A stretch of DNA of 64,000 bases from an uncultured Afifella sp. (GCA_947259045.1 CAMYKZ010000002.1:28552-92551); one strand, 5' to 3'. Positions 36,373-45,070 are shown, counted from the stretch's first letter. Numbers and translations: made by a program. The notes: a model not told the origin generated them from the sequence alone.

Positions 36373-37349
36373 CGGTCGGCAATCAGACTGATCAGTTCAA
36401 ACATCACCGACGCCGCCACCATGGAGGTAATGTTGTTCGGATTGTCCTTGGTCGGCATCAGGCAGACGACATCGCCGCCGATGATGTTCTTGCCGCGCAC
36501 GGATCTGAGCAGATCCATCGCCTCGTCCATCGTCCAGCCGGTGGCGCCGGCTTCGATATTGGAGACGCCGGGCGCCACCGTCGGGTCAAGGCAGTCAAGA
36601 TCGAAGGTGATGTAAAGCGGCGCATCGCCGATGCGCTCGTCGATATAGTCAATCACGCTTTCAACACCATAGGCGCGATATTGCTCCATCGTGACGACGC
36701 CGTAACCGAGGTCATGGCTCGGCTGCAGCCAGTCGCGGGTACGGGCTGCGCCGCGCATGCCGATCTGGACGCTTTTCGCCGGGTCGACATTGCCCTGGCG
36801 AACAAGATAGGCGGCCCAATGGGCAGCGGATTTTTTTGCGCCCAGCCAATGGTCAAGCCCTTCGAAGGCATCCGTATGGGCGTCGAAATGCAAAAGCGCA
36901 GCCTTTTCGCCGCCGGTCAGCGCCGCGCCCTCTCCGGCCAGCGCCTGAACGATGGCGCCCGTGATACCGTGGTCGCCGCCGATCGACACCGGCCTGGCAC
37001 CTGCCTCGCCTATGTCGCGGAAGAAATCGCTGATGCGTTCCACCGACAGTTCGTTGTTGTTGGCCTCCGGCAGCGGCACGTCGCCCAGATCGTTGATCCG
37101 GGCGACATCCCAGGGCATGAAATCGAACTGGCTGTGGTAGCGGCGATTGTGGGCGGACACATTACGCACGGCCCGCGGGCCCAGATGCTGGTCGCGCTCC
37201 GTCGTGCCGTTGCCGGACGAATGCGGCACGCCGACAAGGGCAATGTCACAATTGGCCGGATCAGGATCGGCCGGGCAGCGCATCAGCGTTGCCACGCCCC
37301 ACCAGTAGAGTGTCTCCATCAGTCTGCGATTATGGTCATCATGAGTCAT
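36321..37349 (-). CDS. Ureohydrolase (arginase/agmatinase family)
   Basis: A 342-residue binuclear-metal ureohydrolase. All metal ligands are visible: SIGGDHGITG (His), LLHFDAHTDAF (DAHxD) and TFDLDCLDPTVAPG (DxD). Such enzymes release urea from guanidino compounds (agmatine, guanidinobutyrate, guanidinopropionate and others). ATG at 37349 (MTHDDHNRR) is chosen because the frame upstream overlaps the aminotransferase stop. It is the last gene in a leftward operon of DMGDH-like, HisD-like, guanidino-modifying, DegT and ureohydrolase enzymes. Substrate specificity cannot be read from the motifs. Its 3' end overlaps the HD gene. Confidence 0.88.
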   Translation of the reverse strand: MTHDDHNRRLMETLYWWGVATLMRCPADPDPANCDIALVGVPHSSGNGTTERDQHLGPRAVRNVSAHNRRYHSQFDFMPWDVARINDLGDVPLPEANNNELSVERISDFFRDIGEAGARPVSIGGDHGITGAIVQALAGEGAALTGGEKAALLHFDAHTDAFEGLDHWLGAKKSAAHWAAYLVRQGNVDPAKSVQIGMRGAARTRDWLQPSHDLGYGVVTMEQYRAYGVESVIDYIDERIGDAPLYITFDLDCLDPTVAPGVSNIEAGATGWTMDEAMDLLRSVRGKNIIGGDVVCLMPTKDNPNNITSMVAASVMFELISLIADRYHRSPDGQGEPISSPS

Positions 37350-37365
37350 CGGCCGGTTCCCGAAA

Positions 37366-38580
37366 TTATACGGCCTGCAGGCCTGCAACTTCCTCGCCGA
37401 TGATCTTCGCAATCAGCCGGCAATCGTCAAGATCAAAGGTCAGCGGCACACGGATATCAAACGTGTTGGCCAGAACCGTCATTGTGTTCGGCAGGTCGGG
37501 GATCGCCGGCATGTAACGCCAGCTGTCGTAGCGGCTGGTGAATCCGGCCGGCTCGTCGGCGCCAAACCATTTCAGTTCGACGCCGCGTTCGCCGCAGCGC
37601 AAAACGAGCGCCGGCAGAGCGTCACCGGCAAGAGTAACAGCGCGGAACTGGATCGAACTGCCGACGTAGGCCTCGTGTTGCAGGCGTTCGGGGATTGTGA
37701 CCCCCGGAGCCGCATTCAGTCCGCGTTCCAGTTCCGAATAAAGCGCATTCCAGCGGCTGATATTGTCGTCCAGTAACGCCAGTTGCACACGCAGAAGTGC
37801 TGCCCGCAGATTGTCCATCCGGCCGCTGTAATTGGGTGTTTGCAGTTTGCAGCGGGCAAAGGCCGCTTCGTCGGGCGCTGCACCATGGCGCTGGTAGAGC
37901 ATGTAGGAGCCGGAATGGATGATCGCGCGGGCGGCAATATCCGGATCGTTTGTTGTCAGCAAGCCGCCTTCGCCGCTGTTGATATGCTTGTAGGTTTGCG
38001 AACTGAAGCAGGCGACATGGCCGAAATTGCCCGAGCGGACGCCCTTCCAGCGTGCGCCCATCGTGTGGGCGCAATCTTCAATCATCGCAATGCCGAACTC
38101 TTCGCAGATGGCGCCGACGGCTTCCATGTCAGAAATATGCCCGCGCATATGCGACAGCAGCAGGACTTTCGCCCCGCTGCTGCGGGCCTTGGCGCGAAGA
38201 TCGTCGATGTCGATGTGATAGGCGCCGTCAATTTCCACGAGCACCGGGATACCGCCGGAATTGTGGATTGCGCCGGGCACCGGAGCCAGCGTGTAGGCAT
38301 TGGCCAGCACCGGTTCCCCCGGTCTGACGCCGAGCGCGCGCAGGGCAACATGGATGGCATAACCGCCCGACGCGCAGGCAAGGCAATAATCGCTCCCCTG
38401 CCAGGCCGCGTAATCGCGCTCCAGCAGTGCGGCCTCCGGCTCCTCGCCTTCGGCAATATTGTAGCGGTGCAGGCGGCCTGAGCGCATGATCTCAACCGCA
38501 CGTTCGATCGCCGCCTCCGGAATCGGCTCCTGCTGGGTGAAAGGTTTTTCGAACCGGGCTTTGGCGACACTCTGATCCAT
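37366..38580 (-). CDS. DegT/DnrJ/EryC1/StrS-family PLP aminotransferase
   Basis: A 404-residue fold-type I PLP enzyme of the sugar aminotransferase (SHAT) family. The Schiff-base lysine is K198 in SSQTYKHINSGEGG, with the PLP-ring Asp in IEDCAHTMGA (about D169). Family members normally aminate 2- or 4-keto sugars or cyclitols such as scyllo-inosose. No sugar-nucleotide gene is nearby. It starts directly after the stop of the amidinohydrolase-like gene when read on the minus strand... that is, it lies immediately downstream of it, with no gap. Pairing of a DegT aminotransferase with guanidino enzymes recalls aminocyclitol (streptidine-type) chemistry, possibly run here in the catabolic direction; this is inference. 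Confidence 0.9.
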   Translation of the reverse strand: MDQSVAKARFEKPFTQQEPIPEAAIERAVEIMRSGRLHRYNIAEGEEPEAALLERDYAAWQGSDYCLACASGGYAIHVALRALGVRPGEPVLANAYTLAPVPGAIHNSGGIPVLVEIDGAYHIDIDDLRAKARSSGAKVLLLSHMRGHISDMEAVGAICEEFGIAMIEDCAHTMGARWKGVRSGNFGHVACFSSQTYKHINSGEGGLLTTNDPDIAARAIIHSGSYMLYQRHGAAPDEAAFARCKLQTPNYSGRMDNLRAALLRVQLALLDDNISRWNALYSELERGLNAAPGVTIPERLQHEAYVGSSIQFRAVTLAGDALPALVLRCGERGVELKWFGADEPAGFTSRYDSWRYMPAIPDLPNTMTVLANTFDIRVPLTFDLDDCRLIAKIIGEEVAGLQAV

Positions 38581-39456
38581 TCAGGCATCCTCGCGGCAAA
38601 GCGCCTGACACAGGCAGTGAACGCCACCGCCGCCAAGCGTGAACATGGACATGTCCGGGTCGAAGACTTCAAATCCGAGTGCGCGCATCTTTTCGTTCAG
38701 TTTGACACTGCCCTTCATCGACAGCACCTTGTCGTTGCCGAGCGCCACCAGATTGACGCCGAGATCTTTTGCTTCGCCGTAACCGACGTCGACGAATTCG
38801 AAGCCGCGGCCACGCAGAAGATCGATCAGCCAGCTCTCCATTCCATCCAGGCAGGCGACCAGCAGCTTTGGCGCCAGCGGTACGACGAGGCCATCCATAT
38901 GGACGAATTCGCGTGAGATCGGCGCAGTCACCGCCTCCCATCCTTCAGCGCGGACATAATCGGCGACCTGTTCGGAGCCTTCTTTCTCCGAGCGTTCGCC
39001 GCAATAGCCGATCAGCACGAAACCCGGCTCCAGAATATTGAAATCGCCGCCTTCGAAATGTCCGGCGGTGGCATAGTTCCAGATCGGGATATTGTTATCC
39101 TGATAGAACTTGATCGCCGTGACGTAATCGGCCCGGCGGCTTTTCAGCTGCATGTGGCAGATCAGGGCGCCCCAGGGTGTCATGGCGCTGGAATCGCGTG
39201 CGAAGAAATTGCGGTGCAGGGCCTCGTCGGCATCGAGATAATGGCAGGTGACGCTATTGTCCTCGTAGATGGAAACCATTTCGGCATGCTGGGCCATCGC
39301 CGTCTGGAGATTGAATTCCAGCCCGGTCCGGTGCTGATTGTTCAGCGTCCGCATGATGATCGGGCCGGCATCGATCCAGCGATAGAATTCAGGCTTGCCG
39401 AGCAGAACGTCGCTCAGCGGGCTGTAATCGTTGTTGATGCCCCATTTCCCGACCAT
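38581..39456 (-). CDS. Guanidino-group-modifying enzyme (DDAH / arginine deiminase / amidinotransferase superfamily)
   Basis: A 291-residue pentein-fold protein. The catalytic set is intact: R87-D88 in FFARDSSAMTPWG, E135 in HFEGGDFN, H186 in EFVHMDGLV, and the nucleophile cysteine C281 in GGGGVHCLCQ. Superfamily members hydrolyse or transfer the guanidino group of arginine-like substrates via a Cys-amidino adduct. The VHC motif resembles both amidinotransferases and deiminases, so hydrolase versus transferase is undecided. ATG at 39456 (MVGKWGINNDYSP) gives the right N-terminus; upstream frame overlaps the HisD-like gene. The DegT gene follows with no gap. Confidence 0.8.
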   Translation of the reverse strand: MVGKWGINNDYSPLSDVLLGKPEFYRWIDAGPIIMRTLNNQHRTGLEFNLQTAMAQHAEMVSIYEDNSVTCHYLDADEALHRNFFARDSSAMTPWGALICHMQLKSRRADYVTAIKFYQDNNIPIWNYATAGHFEGGDFNILEPGFVLIGYCGERSEKEGSEQVADYVRAEGWEAVTAPISREFVHMDGLVVPLAPKLLVACLDGMESWLIDLLRGRGFEFVDVGYGEAKDLGVNLVALGNDKVLSMKGSVKLNEKMRALGFEVFDPDMSMFTLGGGGVHCLCQALCREDA

Positions 39457-39475
39457 ATCCGGCACCCTTCCCCGT

Positions 39476-40789
39476 TCAGTCGTAACGCTTCTGGTCGTAG
39501 ACTTCGAAATCCCAGTTCTCGCCGGCGAAATATTTGCGCAGGCGCCAGTCGCAGGCGCGGGCATGGCCTTCCATGCCCTCCGCGCGCGATATCCGCGAGG
39601 CCGCGGCACTGAACGTCCGGCTCGCAGCCTCGTCAAGCTCCTGATAGGTCAGAACCTTGAGGAATTTCTGCACATTCAGGCCGCCGGTATAACGCGCCGC
39701 CTTGCGGGTCGGCAGGATGTGGTTGGTGCCGGAACATTTGTCGCCGTGGGTCACCGTGCTGCCCTCGCCGACAAACAGCGAACCGTAATTTGTCAGATTT
39801 TCCCGCCACCAGGGCAGATCGGCTGCGATTACCTGCAGGTGTTCGCTGGCATATCGGTCAGACACGCGGCAGACCTCCTCGCGGCTGTCGCACAGGACGA
39901 TCTCGCCGTAATCGCGCCAGGCGGCATGAACCACATCGGCATTCGGCATGTCGTCGGCGACTTTCGGCAGGATGCGCGCAACCGTTTCGGCCAGGTCTCG
40001 CGATGTGGTGAACAGCCAGACCGGCGAGTTTGGGCCGTGCTCGGCCTGGGAAACAACATCGACGGCAACCGTCATCGGGTCCGCCGTCTCGTCGGCGATG
40101 ATCGCCGATTCCGTCGGACCGGCGAACACGTCGATGCCCACTTCGCCGAACAGCAATCGCTTGGCTTCGGCGACATAGGCATTGCCCGGCCCGACCAGAA
40201 TATCGGCCGGAGGACAGCCAAACAGGCCGAAGGTCATGGAAGCTATGGCCTGAACTCCGCCCATCTCCAGGATAACGTCCGCGCCGGCCAGATCCATGGC
40301 AAAAGCGACAGCCGGCGCGATGGCGTCGCCGCGCGGCGGCGAACTGGCGACGAGGGTCGAAACGCCGGCGACTTTTGCGGTCGACACGCTCATGATCGCC
40401 GAGGCGATATGGGCATAACGGCCGCCGGGCACATAACAGCCGGCACAATTCATCGGCACGACGCGCTGGCCGAGGCGGACGCCGGGTTCCGTTTCGATCT
40501 CGAAATCCGTCAGGCTGGCGCGCTGGGCTTCGGCGAACCGGCGCACCTGATCGTGGGCAAACCGGATATCGTCCTTATCCCGCTCGCTGACGTCGGCAAT
40601 CAGCTGCGCCTTCTTGTCATCGCTCAGGACAAAGCCGCCTGACCAGCCGTCAAGATCTTTCGCATAACGGGTAACCGCGGCCTCGCCATTGCTGCGAATG
40701 TCTGCGATCATCGCCTCGACCCGGTCACGGATGACCCGGTCATTGTCCTCAATCGCCGCTTCTGCCTTCTTGATATAGTGCGTCGCCAT
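39476..40789 (-). CDS. HisD-family dehydrogenase, HpsN (sulfopropanediol dehydrogenase)-like
   Basis: A 437-residue zinc-dependent, NAD-linked paralogue of histidinol dehydrogenase. Zinc ligands map to Q248 and H251 (VVSQAEHGP), D350 (GDKCSG) and H409 (GMEGHAR), and the catalytic Glu-His pair to E316-H317 (ASEHLQV). No biosynthetic his genes are near. The blocks GGRYAHIAS, SSPPRGDAIAP, ENLTNYGSLF and ARYTGGLNVQKF resemble the HpsN branch, which oxidises 2,3-dihydroxypropane-1-sulfonate to sulfolactate. It probably oxidises a primary alcohol (or amino alcohol) to the acid in this operon. ATG at 40789 (MATHYIKKAE) is 34 bases after the DMGDH-like stop. Confidence 0.85.
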   Translation of the reverse strand: MATHYIKKAEAAIEDNDRVIRDRVEAMIADIRSNGEAAVTRYAKDLDGWSGGFVLSDDKKAQLIADVSERDKDDIRFAHDQVRRFAEAQRASLTDFEIETEPGVRLGQRVVPMNCAGCYVPGGRYAHIASAIMSVSTAKVAGVSTLVASSPPRGDAIAPAVAFAMDLAGADVILEMGGVQAIASMTFGLFGCPPADILVGPGNAYVAEAKRLLFGEVGIDVFAGPTESAIIADETADPMTVAVDVVSQAEHGPNSPVWLFTTSRDLAETVARILPKVADDMPNADVVHAAWRDYGEIVLCDSREEVCRVSDRYASEHLQVIAADLPWWRENLTNYGSLFVGEGSTVTHGDKCSGTNHILPTRKAARYTGGLNVQKFLKVLTYQELDEAASRTFSAAASRISRAEGMEGHARACDWRLRKYFAGENWDFEVYDQKRYD

Positions 40790-40823
40790 TTGCGGTTTTC
40801 CTGCCCCGTTCTGCGCCCGGCCG

Positions 40824-43241
40824 TCAGGCCCGAACCCGTTGATTTTCCTCGTCATAAAGCACAGGCGCAACGATCTGTGCAGAAAATCGCTCGCCGATAA
40901 TCTCAACTGTCAAACGGTTGCCGAGTTCTGCCTGTTCCGGATCGATATATCCCATGGCGATATTCAATCGTGTGCGATGTCCCCAACCGGCGGACGTGAC
41001 CGTGCCTACGACCCTTCCGCCGGCATAAACTGAATCGCCGGCATGGGCAGGCGCCTTGTCGGTATCAATCACCATGGAGACAAATTGCCGGCGCAGTGCG
41101 GCCGGCGCGACGGTTTCAAGTGCCTGCCGGCCTTGGAAGTTGCCCTTGTCGAGCCTGACAAAATGCGAAAGCCCGGCCTCGAATGGATTGAACTCGGTGA
41201 TCAGATCGCTCTTCCAGTGCCGGTAGCCTTTTTCAAGGCGCATGGATTCGGTGGCATAAAGTCCGAAATGTTTCAGTCCGAACGCCTCGCCCGCCGCTTC
41301 GACGAGCCTGTGAACAAGGAGCAGATATTCGTTCGGCACATGCAGTTCATAGGCCAGTTCGCCTGAGAAACTGACGCTCATGGCGGTCACTGCTGCCTGG
41401 CCAATCATGACCTCGCGGACCGACAGCCATGGAAATGCCTGGCGCGACCAGTCGGTGCGCGGCGATACGGATTGCAGCAACGCACGCGATTGCGGACCGG
41501 CGACCACCAGGATCGCGTGGCTGGCCGTCATGTTTTCCAGCCTCACGCCGCTCGCCGGCAGATGGTCGGTGAGAAAATCCCGGTCGTGATATTCGGCGGC
41601 GGCGGCCGAGCCGAACCAGAACCGGTCTTCGCCCAGGCGTGCCAAGGTCGCCTCGCCCTGCACATTGCCGTCGCGGTTGACGAAATAGGTCAACGCCACC
41701 TTGCCGTCACGCTGCGGGATGCGGCTGCAGACGATGCCGTCAAGCCATGCGGCCGCATCCGGCCCGGTTATCTCAAACCGCGTAAATCCGGAAACCTCCA
41801 TCAGGCCGACACGGTTCTGCACCGCGTCGATCTCCTCGGCGACGATCGCCTTTGTCGGCGTAAAGCGGAACGAATGCTCGTCTTCAAAGTCTGGATCCGG
41901 CTTGAAAAACAGCGCCCGTTCCCAACCGGCGACAACACCAAAGTGAGCGCCGCGCGCTTCCAGCGTTGAATAGAGCGGCGTGGTTTTCGCCATGCGCCCG
42001 GCGGGACGGAATTCATGCGGCATATGAAAGCGGAATTCGTTCCGGTAATCCTCGATCGCCTTGGCTTCGGTAAATTCCGTGGTGCAATGGCCGAGGAAGC
42101 GGCGCGGATCGAGGCACCATGTGTCATATTCCGCTTCGCCGTGAACGATGATCTGGGCAAGCAGCTTGCCGTGACCGCCGCCCTCACCAATGCCGGCGCG
42201 CAGGCCGAGGCAGGCATAGGCATTCCTGACGCCCGGAATCCTGCCGATCAGCGGCAGGCCGTCAGCTGAATAGGTGATCGGCCCGTTGACCACTGTATGG
42301 ATGCCGGTGTCCTGCAGCGCCGGCATGCGCTGAAAGATCCGCTCCATATTGTCGAGACAACGGCCCAGATCGTTGGGGCAAAGCTGCATGGTGAAATCCG
42401 GATCGACCCCGTCCATGCCCCAGCTCTTGCAGCCCTGTTCGTAGACGCCGACCAGCAGCCCCTTCTTTTCCTGTCGGGAATAGAAATCGTCGATCGGATC
42501 GCGCAGGATCGGCACCCGCCGGTCAAGCGCTTCAAGCGCTGCGATCGGCTCGGTCAGAAAATACATATGTTCCATGGATATAACCGGATGGGTCACACCG
42601 AGCATGGCGCCGACCTCGTTGACCCGGTATCCGGTCGCGTTGACCACCTTTTCGCAAGTGATATCGCCTTCTTTCGTGTGCACGACCCATTCGCCGGACG
42701 ATGACCGGTCGATCGCCTCCACCGGATTGAAACGATAGATCTCCGCGCCGCCATTGCGGGCGCCGCGGGCCAGCGCCTGGGTCAACTGGCTCGGATCGAT
42801 ATCCCCATCCAGCGGATCCCACAGCCCGCCCAGAATGTCGTGGGTCTCAATCAGCGGATGGCGGACACCGCATTCGGCCGCATCGATCAGCTCGAATTCA
42901 ACGCCCATGCCCTTGGCCACCGACATGAAATGATTGTAACCGTCGACATGATCGGGCGTCGACGCCAGACGGATGCCGCCGGTGGTATGATAATTGATCG
43001 GAAAGTCCGGATCATTCGCCAATTCATTGTAAAGCCGGATGGAATGGGATTTCAGCCCGACCAAGGTCTGCACCGGACCGAAATTCGTGACCTGGGCCGC
43101 CGAGTGCCATGTCGTGCCCGATGTCAATTCATCACGCTCGACAAGCACGACATCGCTCCAGCCCTCCTGAACGAGGTGGTAAAGGGTCGAGCAGCCGCCG
43201 ATCCCTCCACCGATAACCACGACTCTTGCATGCGTTTTCAA
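40824..43241 (-). CDS. Dimethylglycine/sarcosine dehydrogenase-like flavoprotein with GcvT domain
   Basis: An 805-residue two-part enzyme. The N-terminal DAO-type FAD domain (about 1-370) begins ARVVVIGGGIGGCSTLYHL and has TSGTTWHSAAQ, whose His is at the position used for covalent FAD attachment in DMGDH/SARDH. A FAO_M-like middle follows, and a C-terminal GcvT/aminomethyltransferase domain (about 420-800) would bind tetrahydrofolate and capture the one-carbon unit. TTG at 43241 is preferred (MKTHARVVV with AGGAG seven bases upstream) over ATG at 43274. It heads the five-gene leftward operon and diverges from the MttB-like gene. The N-methyl substrate is unknown: sarcosine, dimethylglycine or an N-methylated amino acid. 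Confidence 0.88.
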   Translation of the reverse strand: MKTHARVVVIGGGIGGCSTLYHLVQEGWSDVVLVERDELTSGTTWHSAAQVTNFGPVQTLVGLKSHSIRLYNELANDPDFPINYHTTGGIRLASTPDHVDGYNHFMSVAKGMGVEFELIDAAECGVRHPLIETHDILGGLWDPLDGDIDPSQLTQALARGARNGGAEIYRFNPVEAIDRSSSGEWVVHTKEGDITCEKVVNATGYRVNEVGAMLGVTHPVISMEHMYFLTEPIAALEALDRRVPILRDPIDDFYSRQEKKGLLVGVYEQGCKSWGMDGVDPDFTMQLCPNDLGRCLDNMERIFQRMPALQDTGIHTVVNGPITYSADGLPLIGRIPGVRNAYACLGLRAGIGEGGGHGKLLAQIIVHGEAEYDTWCLDPRRFLGHCTTEFTEAKAIEDYRNEFRFHMPHEFRPAGRMAKTTPLYSTLEARGAHFGVVAGWERALFFKPDPDFEDEHSFRFTPTKAIVAEEIDAVQNRVGLMEVSGFTRFEITGPDAAAWLDGIVCSRIPQRDGKVALTYFVNRDGNVQGEATLARLGEDRFWFGSAAAAEYHDRDFLTDHLPASGVRLENMTASHAILVVAGPQSRALLQSVSPRTDWSRQAFPWLSVREVMIGQAAVTAMSVSFSGELAYELHVPNEYLLLVHRLVEAAGEAFGLKHFGLYATESMRLEKGYRHWKSDLITEFNPFEAGLSHFVRLDKGNFQGRQALETVAPAALRRQFVSMVIDTDKAPAHAGDSVYAGGRVVGTVTSAGWGHRTRLNIAMGYIDPEQAELGNRLTVEIIGERFSAQIVAPVLYDEENQRVRA

Positions 43242-43428
43242 GGCTGAACTCCTGCGACTGCGAATTGCCGGCATAACGCTAAGGGCTGGTCTTCATGACC
43301 ATCAAGGGTGCAATTGCGCGGCGATCAGGACATCGTGCCGTCAATTTTTGTTTTGATGCAACTACGCTCTCTAACCCTTTGTTATTACTCAATTTAAATC
43401 CGTTCATTCGATTCGACTGTCCCGTTCG

Positions 43429-43448
43429 ATTTTCATGAACATGAAAAT
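43429..43448. promoter_or_regulatory. Interrupted 20-bp palindrome between DMGDH-like and MttB-like genes
   Basis: ATTTTCATGAACATGAAAAT has perfect 9-bp arms around AA. It lies in the 284-base divergent region (43242-43525), 78 bases before the MttB-like ATG. It is a strong candidate operator for the LysR-type regulator encoded at 45067-46089, or for another dimeric regulator. The surrounding 43330-43430 is AT-rich and probably holds both promoters. Confidence 0.65.
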
Positions 43449-43488
43449 TCGGCTACGTCTGCCCGCAACTTCTCTGGCAGCATCATCA

Positions 43489-43507
43489 CGGGAGCTTGCT
43501 GCTCCCG
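43489..43507 (+). promoter_or_regulatory. Leader hairpin just before the MttB-like ribosome-binding site
   Basis: CGGGAGC-TTGCT-GCTCCCG forms a perfect 7-bp stem with a five-base loop, ending seven bases before the GGAGAA site (43515-43520) of the MttB-like gene. It has no T-run. It may tune translation initiation; it does not match a riboswitch I know. Confidence 0.4.
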
Positions 43508-43525
43508 CTGAATTGGAGAATACCC

Positions 43526-45070
43526 ATGGCGTCCGACCCTTCGCCCAACCGCCGCGCCGGCGGACGTGCTGCCCGCATTGCGTCGCGTTCCGCCGCGGAG
43601 CCGGAAATCAAGGCCAGTACGCCCGGTCAGGTTGGCGGCGCCTACAAGCCGCTCACCGATCAAGACGTCCGCCGGATATACGACACGGCCCTCAGGATTC
43701 TCGATGAAATCGGCATGGCGGAGGTGCCGCCGATCGTCCAGCAGCAGGCAATGGGCAAAGGTGCGCGGATCAATTCGCTCGGCCGCCTGTCTTATCCGAA
43801 GAGCTTCGTGGAGGATATTATCGACGGCGCCGCCAAGAGCTTTGTCTTCCATGGCCGAGACAGCAAACATGATTTTGAGATCGGCGGCGAGCGGGTCTAT
43901 TACGGCACCGGCGGCGCTGCGGTTCAGACCCTTGACCTGGACAGCGGCCTTTATCGCGCCTCAACCCTTGTCGACCTCTACGACTTTGCCCGCATCGTCG
44001 ATACACTGCCGAATATCAGCTGGTTCACCCGATGTTGCGTCGCAACCGACGTGCCGGACAATTTCGACCTAGATATCAACACCGCCTATGCCCTGCTCGC
44101 CGGTACCACGAAACCGGTCGGCACCAGCTTCACCATCGGTGACTATCTGGATGCCACCGTCGACATGTTCGACATGGCGCTGGGTGGCGAAGGCCGGTTT
44201 GCCGAGCGGCCGTTCTGCAAGGTGCATATCAGCCCGGTCATCTCGCCGCTGCGTTATGGCGAAGACGCCGTCGACGTAATGCTGGCGGCGCTCCGGCGCA
44301 AAATGCCGATCAACGCGATTATCGCCGCACAGTCGGGCGCAACGGCGCCGGCAACCCTTGCCGGCATGTTGGCGCAGACAACTGCGGAGACGCTGGCGGC
44401 GCTGGTGCTGGTCAACATATTCGAGCCGGGTTATCCGATGATCTTCTCCAACTGGCCGTTCGTGGTCGATCTCAGAACCGGTGCGTTTTCCGGCTCCGGC
44501 GGCGAAATCAGCCTGATGAACGCCGGCGCCGCCCAGATCGGCAACTGGCTCGGCCTGCCGACCGGAGTGGCCTCGTCGATGGCGGATGCCAAGGCGGTCG
44601 ATGCGCAGATGGGCGCGGAAAAGGCGCTTTCAGCGCTGGCGGCCGGGCTTGCCGGGGCAAACATGATCTATGAGTCCGCCGGCATGATGGCGAGCCTGCT
44701 CGGCGTCTCGTTCGAGGCATTCGTGCTCGACGACGAAATGCTGGCCAACGTCAACCGCGCCATCCGCGGTATCGAGGTGACGGAAGAAAGTCTCGGATAT
44801 GAGGCAATCCTGGCCGCCGTCACCGGCGAGGGACACTTTCTCGGCGGGTCGCACACGATGAACGCCATGTTGAGCGAATACCATTATCCGAAACTCGCCG
44901 ACCGGTCCGATCCGCGCAGCTGGTCGGACGCGGGCGGTGAGGATATCTGGGTCAAGGCGCGCGCCATCGTGCGCGATAGACTGGACAATCACCGGCCGGA
45001 TTATCTCAGTTCTGCAGCCGACCGGGCGATCCGCGAGCGGTTCAACATTCTGCTCAACCGGCCGGTTTAA
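43526..45070 (+). CDS. Trimethylamine methyltransferase (MttB) family protein, non-pyrrolysine type
   Basis: A 514-residue TIM-barrel methyltransferase of the MttB superfamily. No in-frame TAG is present, so it is a non-pyrrolysine member, like enzymes known to demethylate glycine betaine, proline betaine or carnitine with a corrinoid protein. Recognisable blocks are RILDEIGMAEVPP, YYGTGGAAVQTLD, PVGTSFTIGDYLD, AAQSGATAPATLAGMLAQT and the C-terminal GEGHFLGGSHTMNAMLSEYHYP. ATG at 43526 has GGAGAA upstream. The divergent DMGDH-like operon and nearby betaine-type ABC transporter support a quaternary-amine substrate. No corrinoid-binding partner gene lies in the window. Its stop overlaps that of the convergent lysR gene. 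Confidence 0.9.
   Translation: MASDPSPNRRAGGRAARIASRSAAEPEIKASTPGQVGGAYKPLTDQDVRRIYDTALRILDEIGMAEVPPIVQQQAMGKGARINSLGRLSYPKSFVEDIIDGAAKSFVFHGRDSKHDFEIGGERVYYGTGGAAVQTLDLDSGLYRASTLVDLYDFARIVDTLPNISWFTRCCVATDVPDNFDLDINTAYALLAGTTKPVGTSFTIGDYLDATVDMFDMALGGEGRFAERPFCKVHISPVISPLRYGEDAVDVMLAALRRKMPINAIIAAQSGATAPATLAGMLAQTTAETLAALVLVNIFEPGYPMIFSNWPFVVDLRTGAFSGSGGEISLMNAGAAQIGNWLGLPTGVASSMADAKAVDAQMGAEKALSALAAGLAGANMIYESAGMMASLLGVSFEAFVLDDEMLANVNRAIRGIEVTEESLGYEAILAAVTGEGHFLGGSHTMNAMLSEYHYPKLADRSDPRSWSDAGGEDIWVKARAIVRDRLDNHRPDYLSSAADRAIRERFNILLNRPV

Noticed and set aside
39476..40789. Biosynthetic histidinol dehydrogenase (hisD)
   Set aside because: No other his genes are nearby and conserved blocks fit the HpsN-like branch in a catabolic operon.
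43526..45070. Pyrrolysine-containing MttB
   Set aside because: There is no in-frame amber codon and no pyl genes are present.
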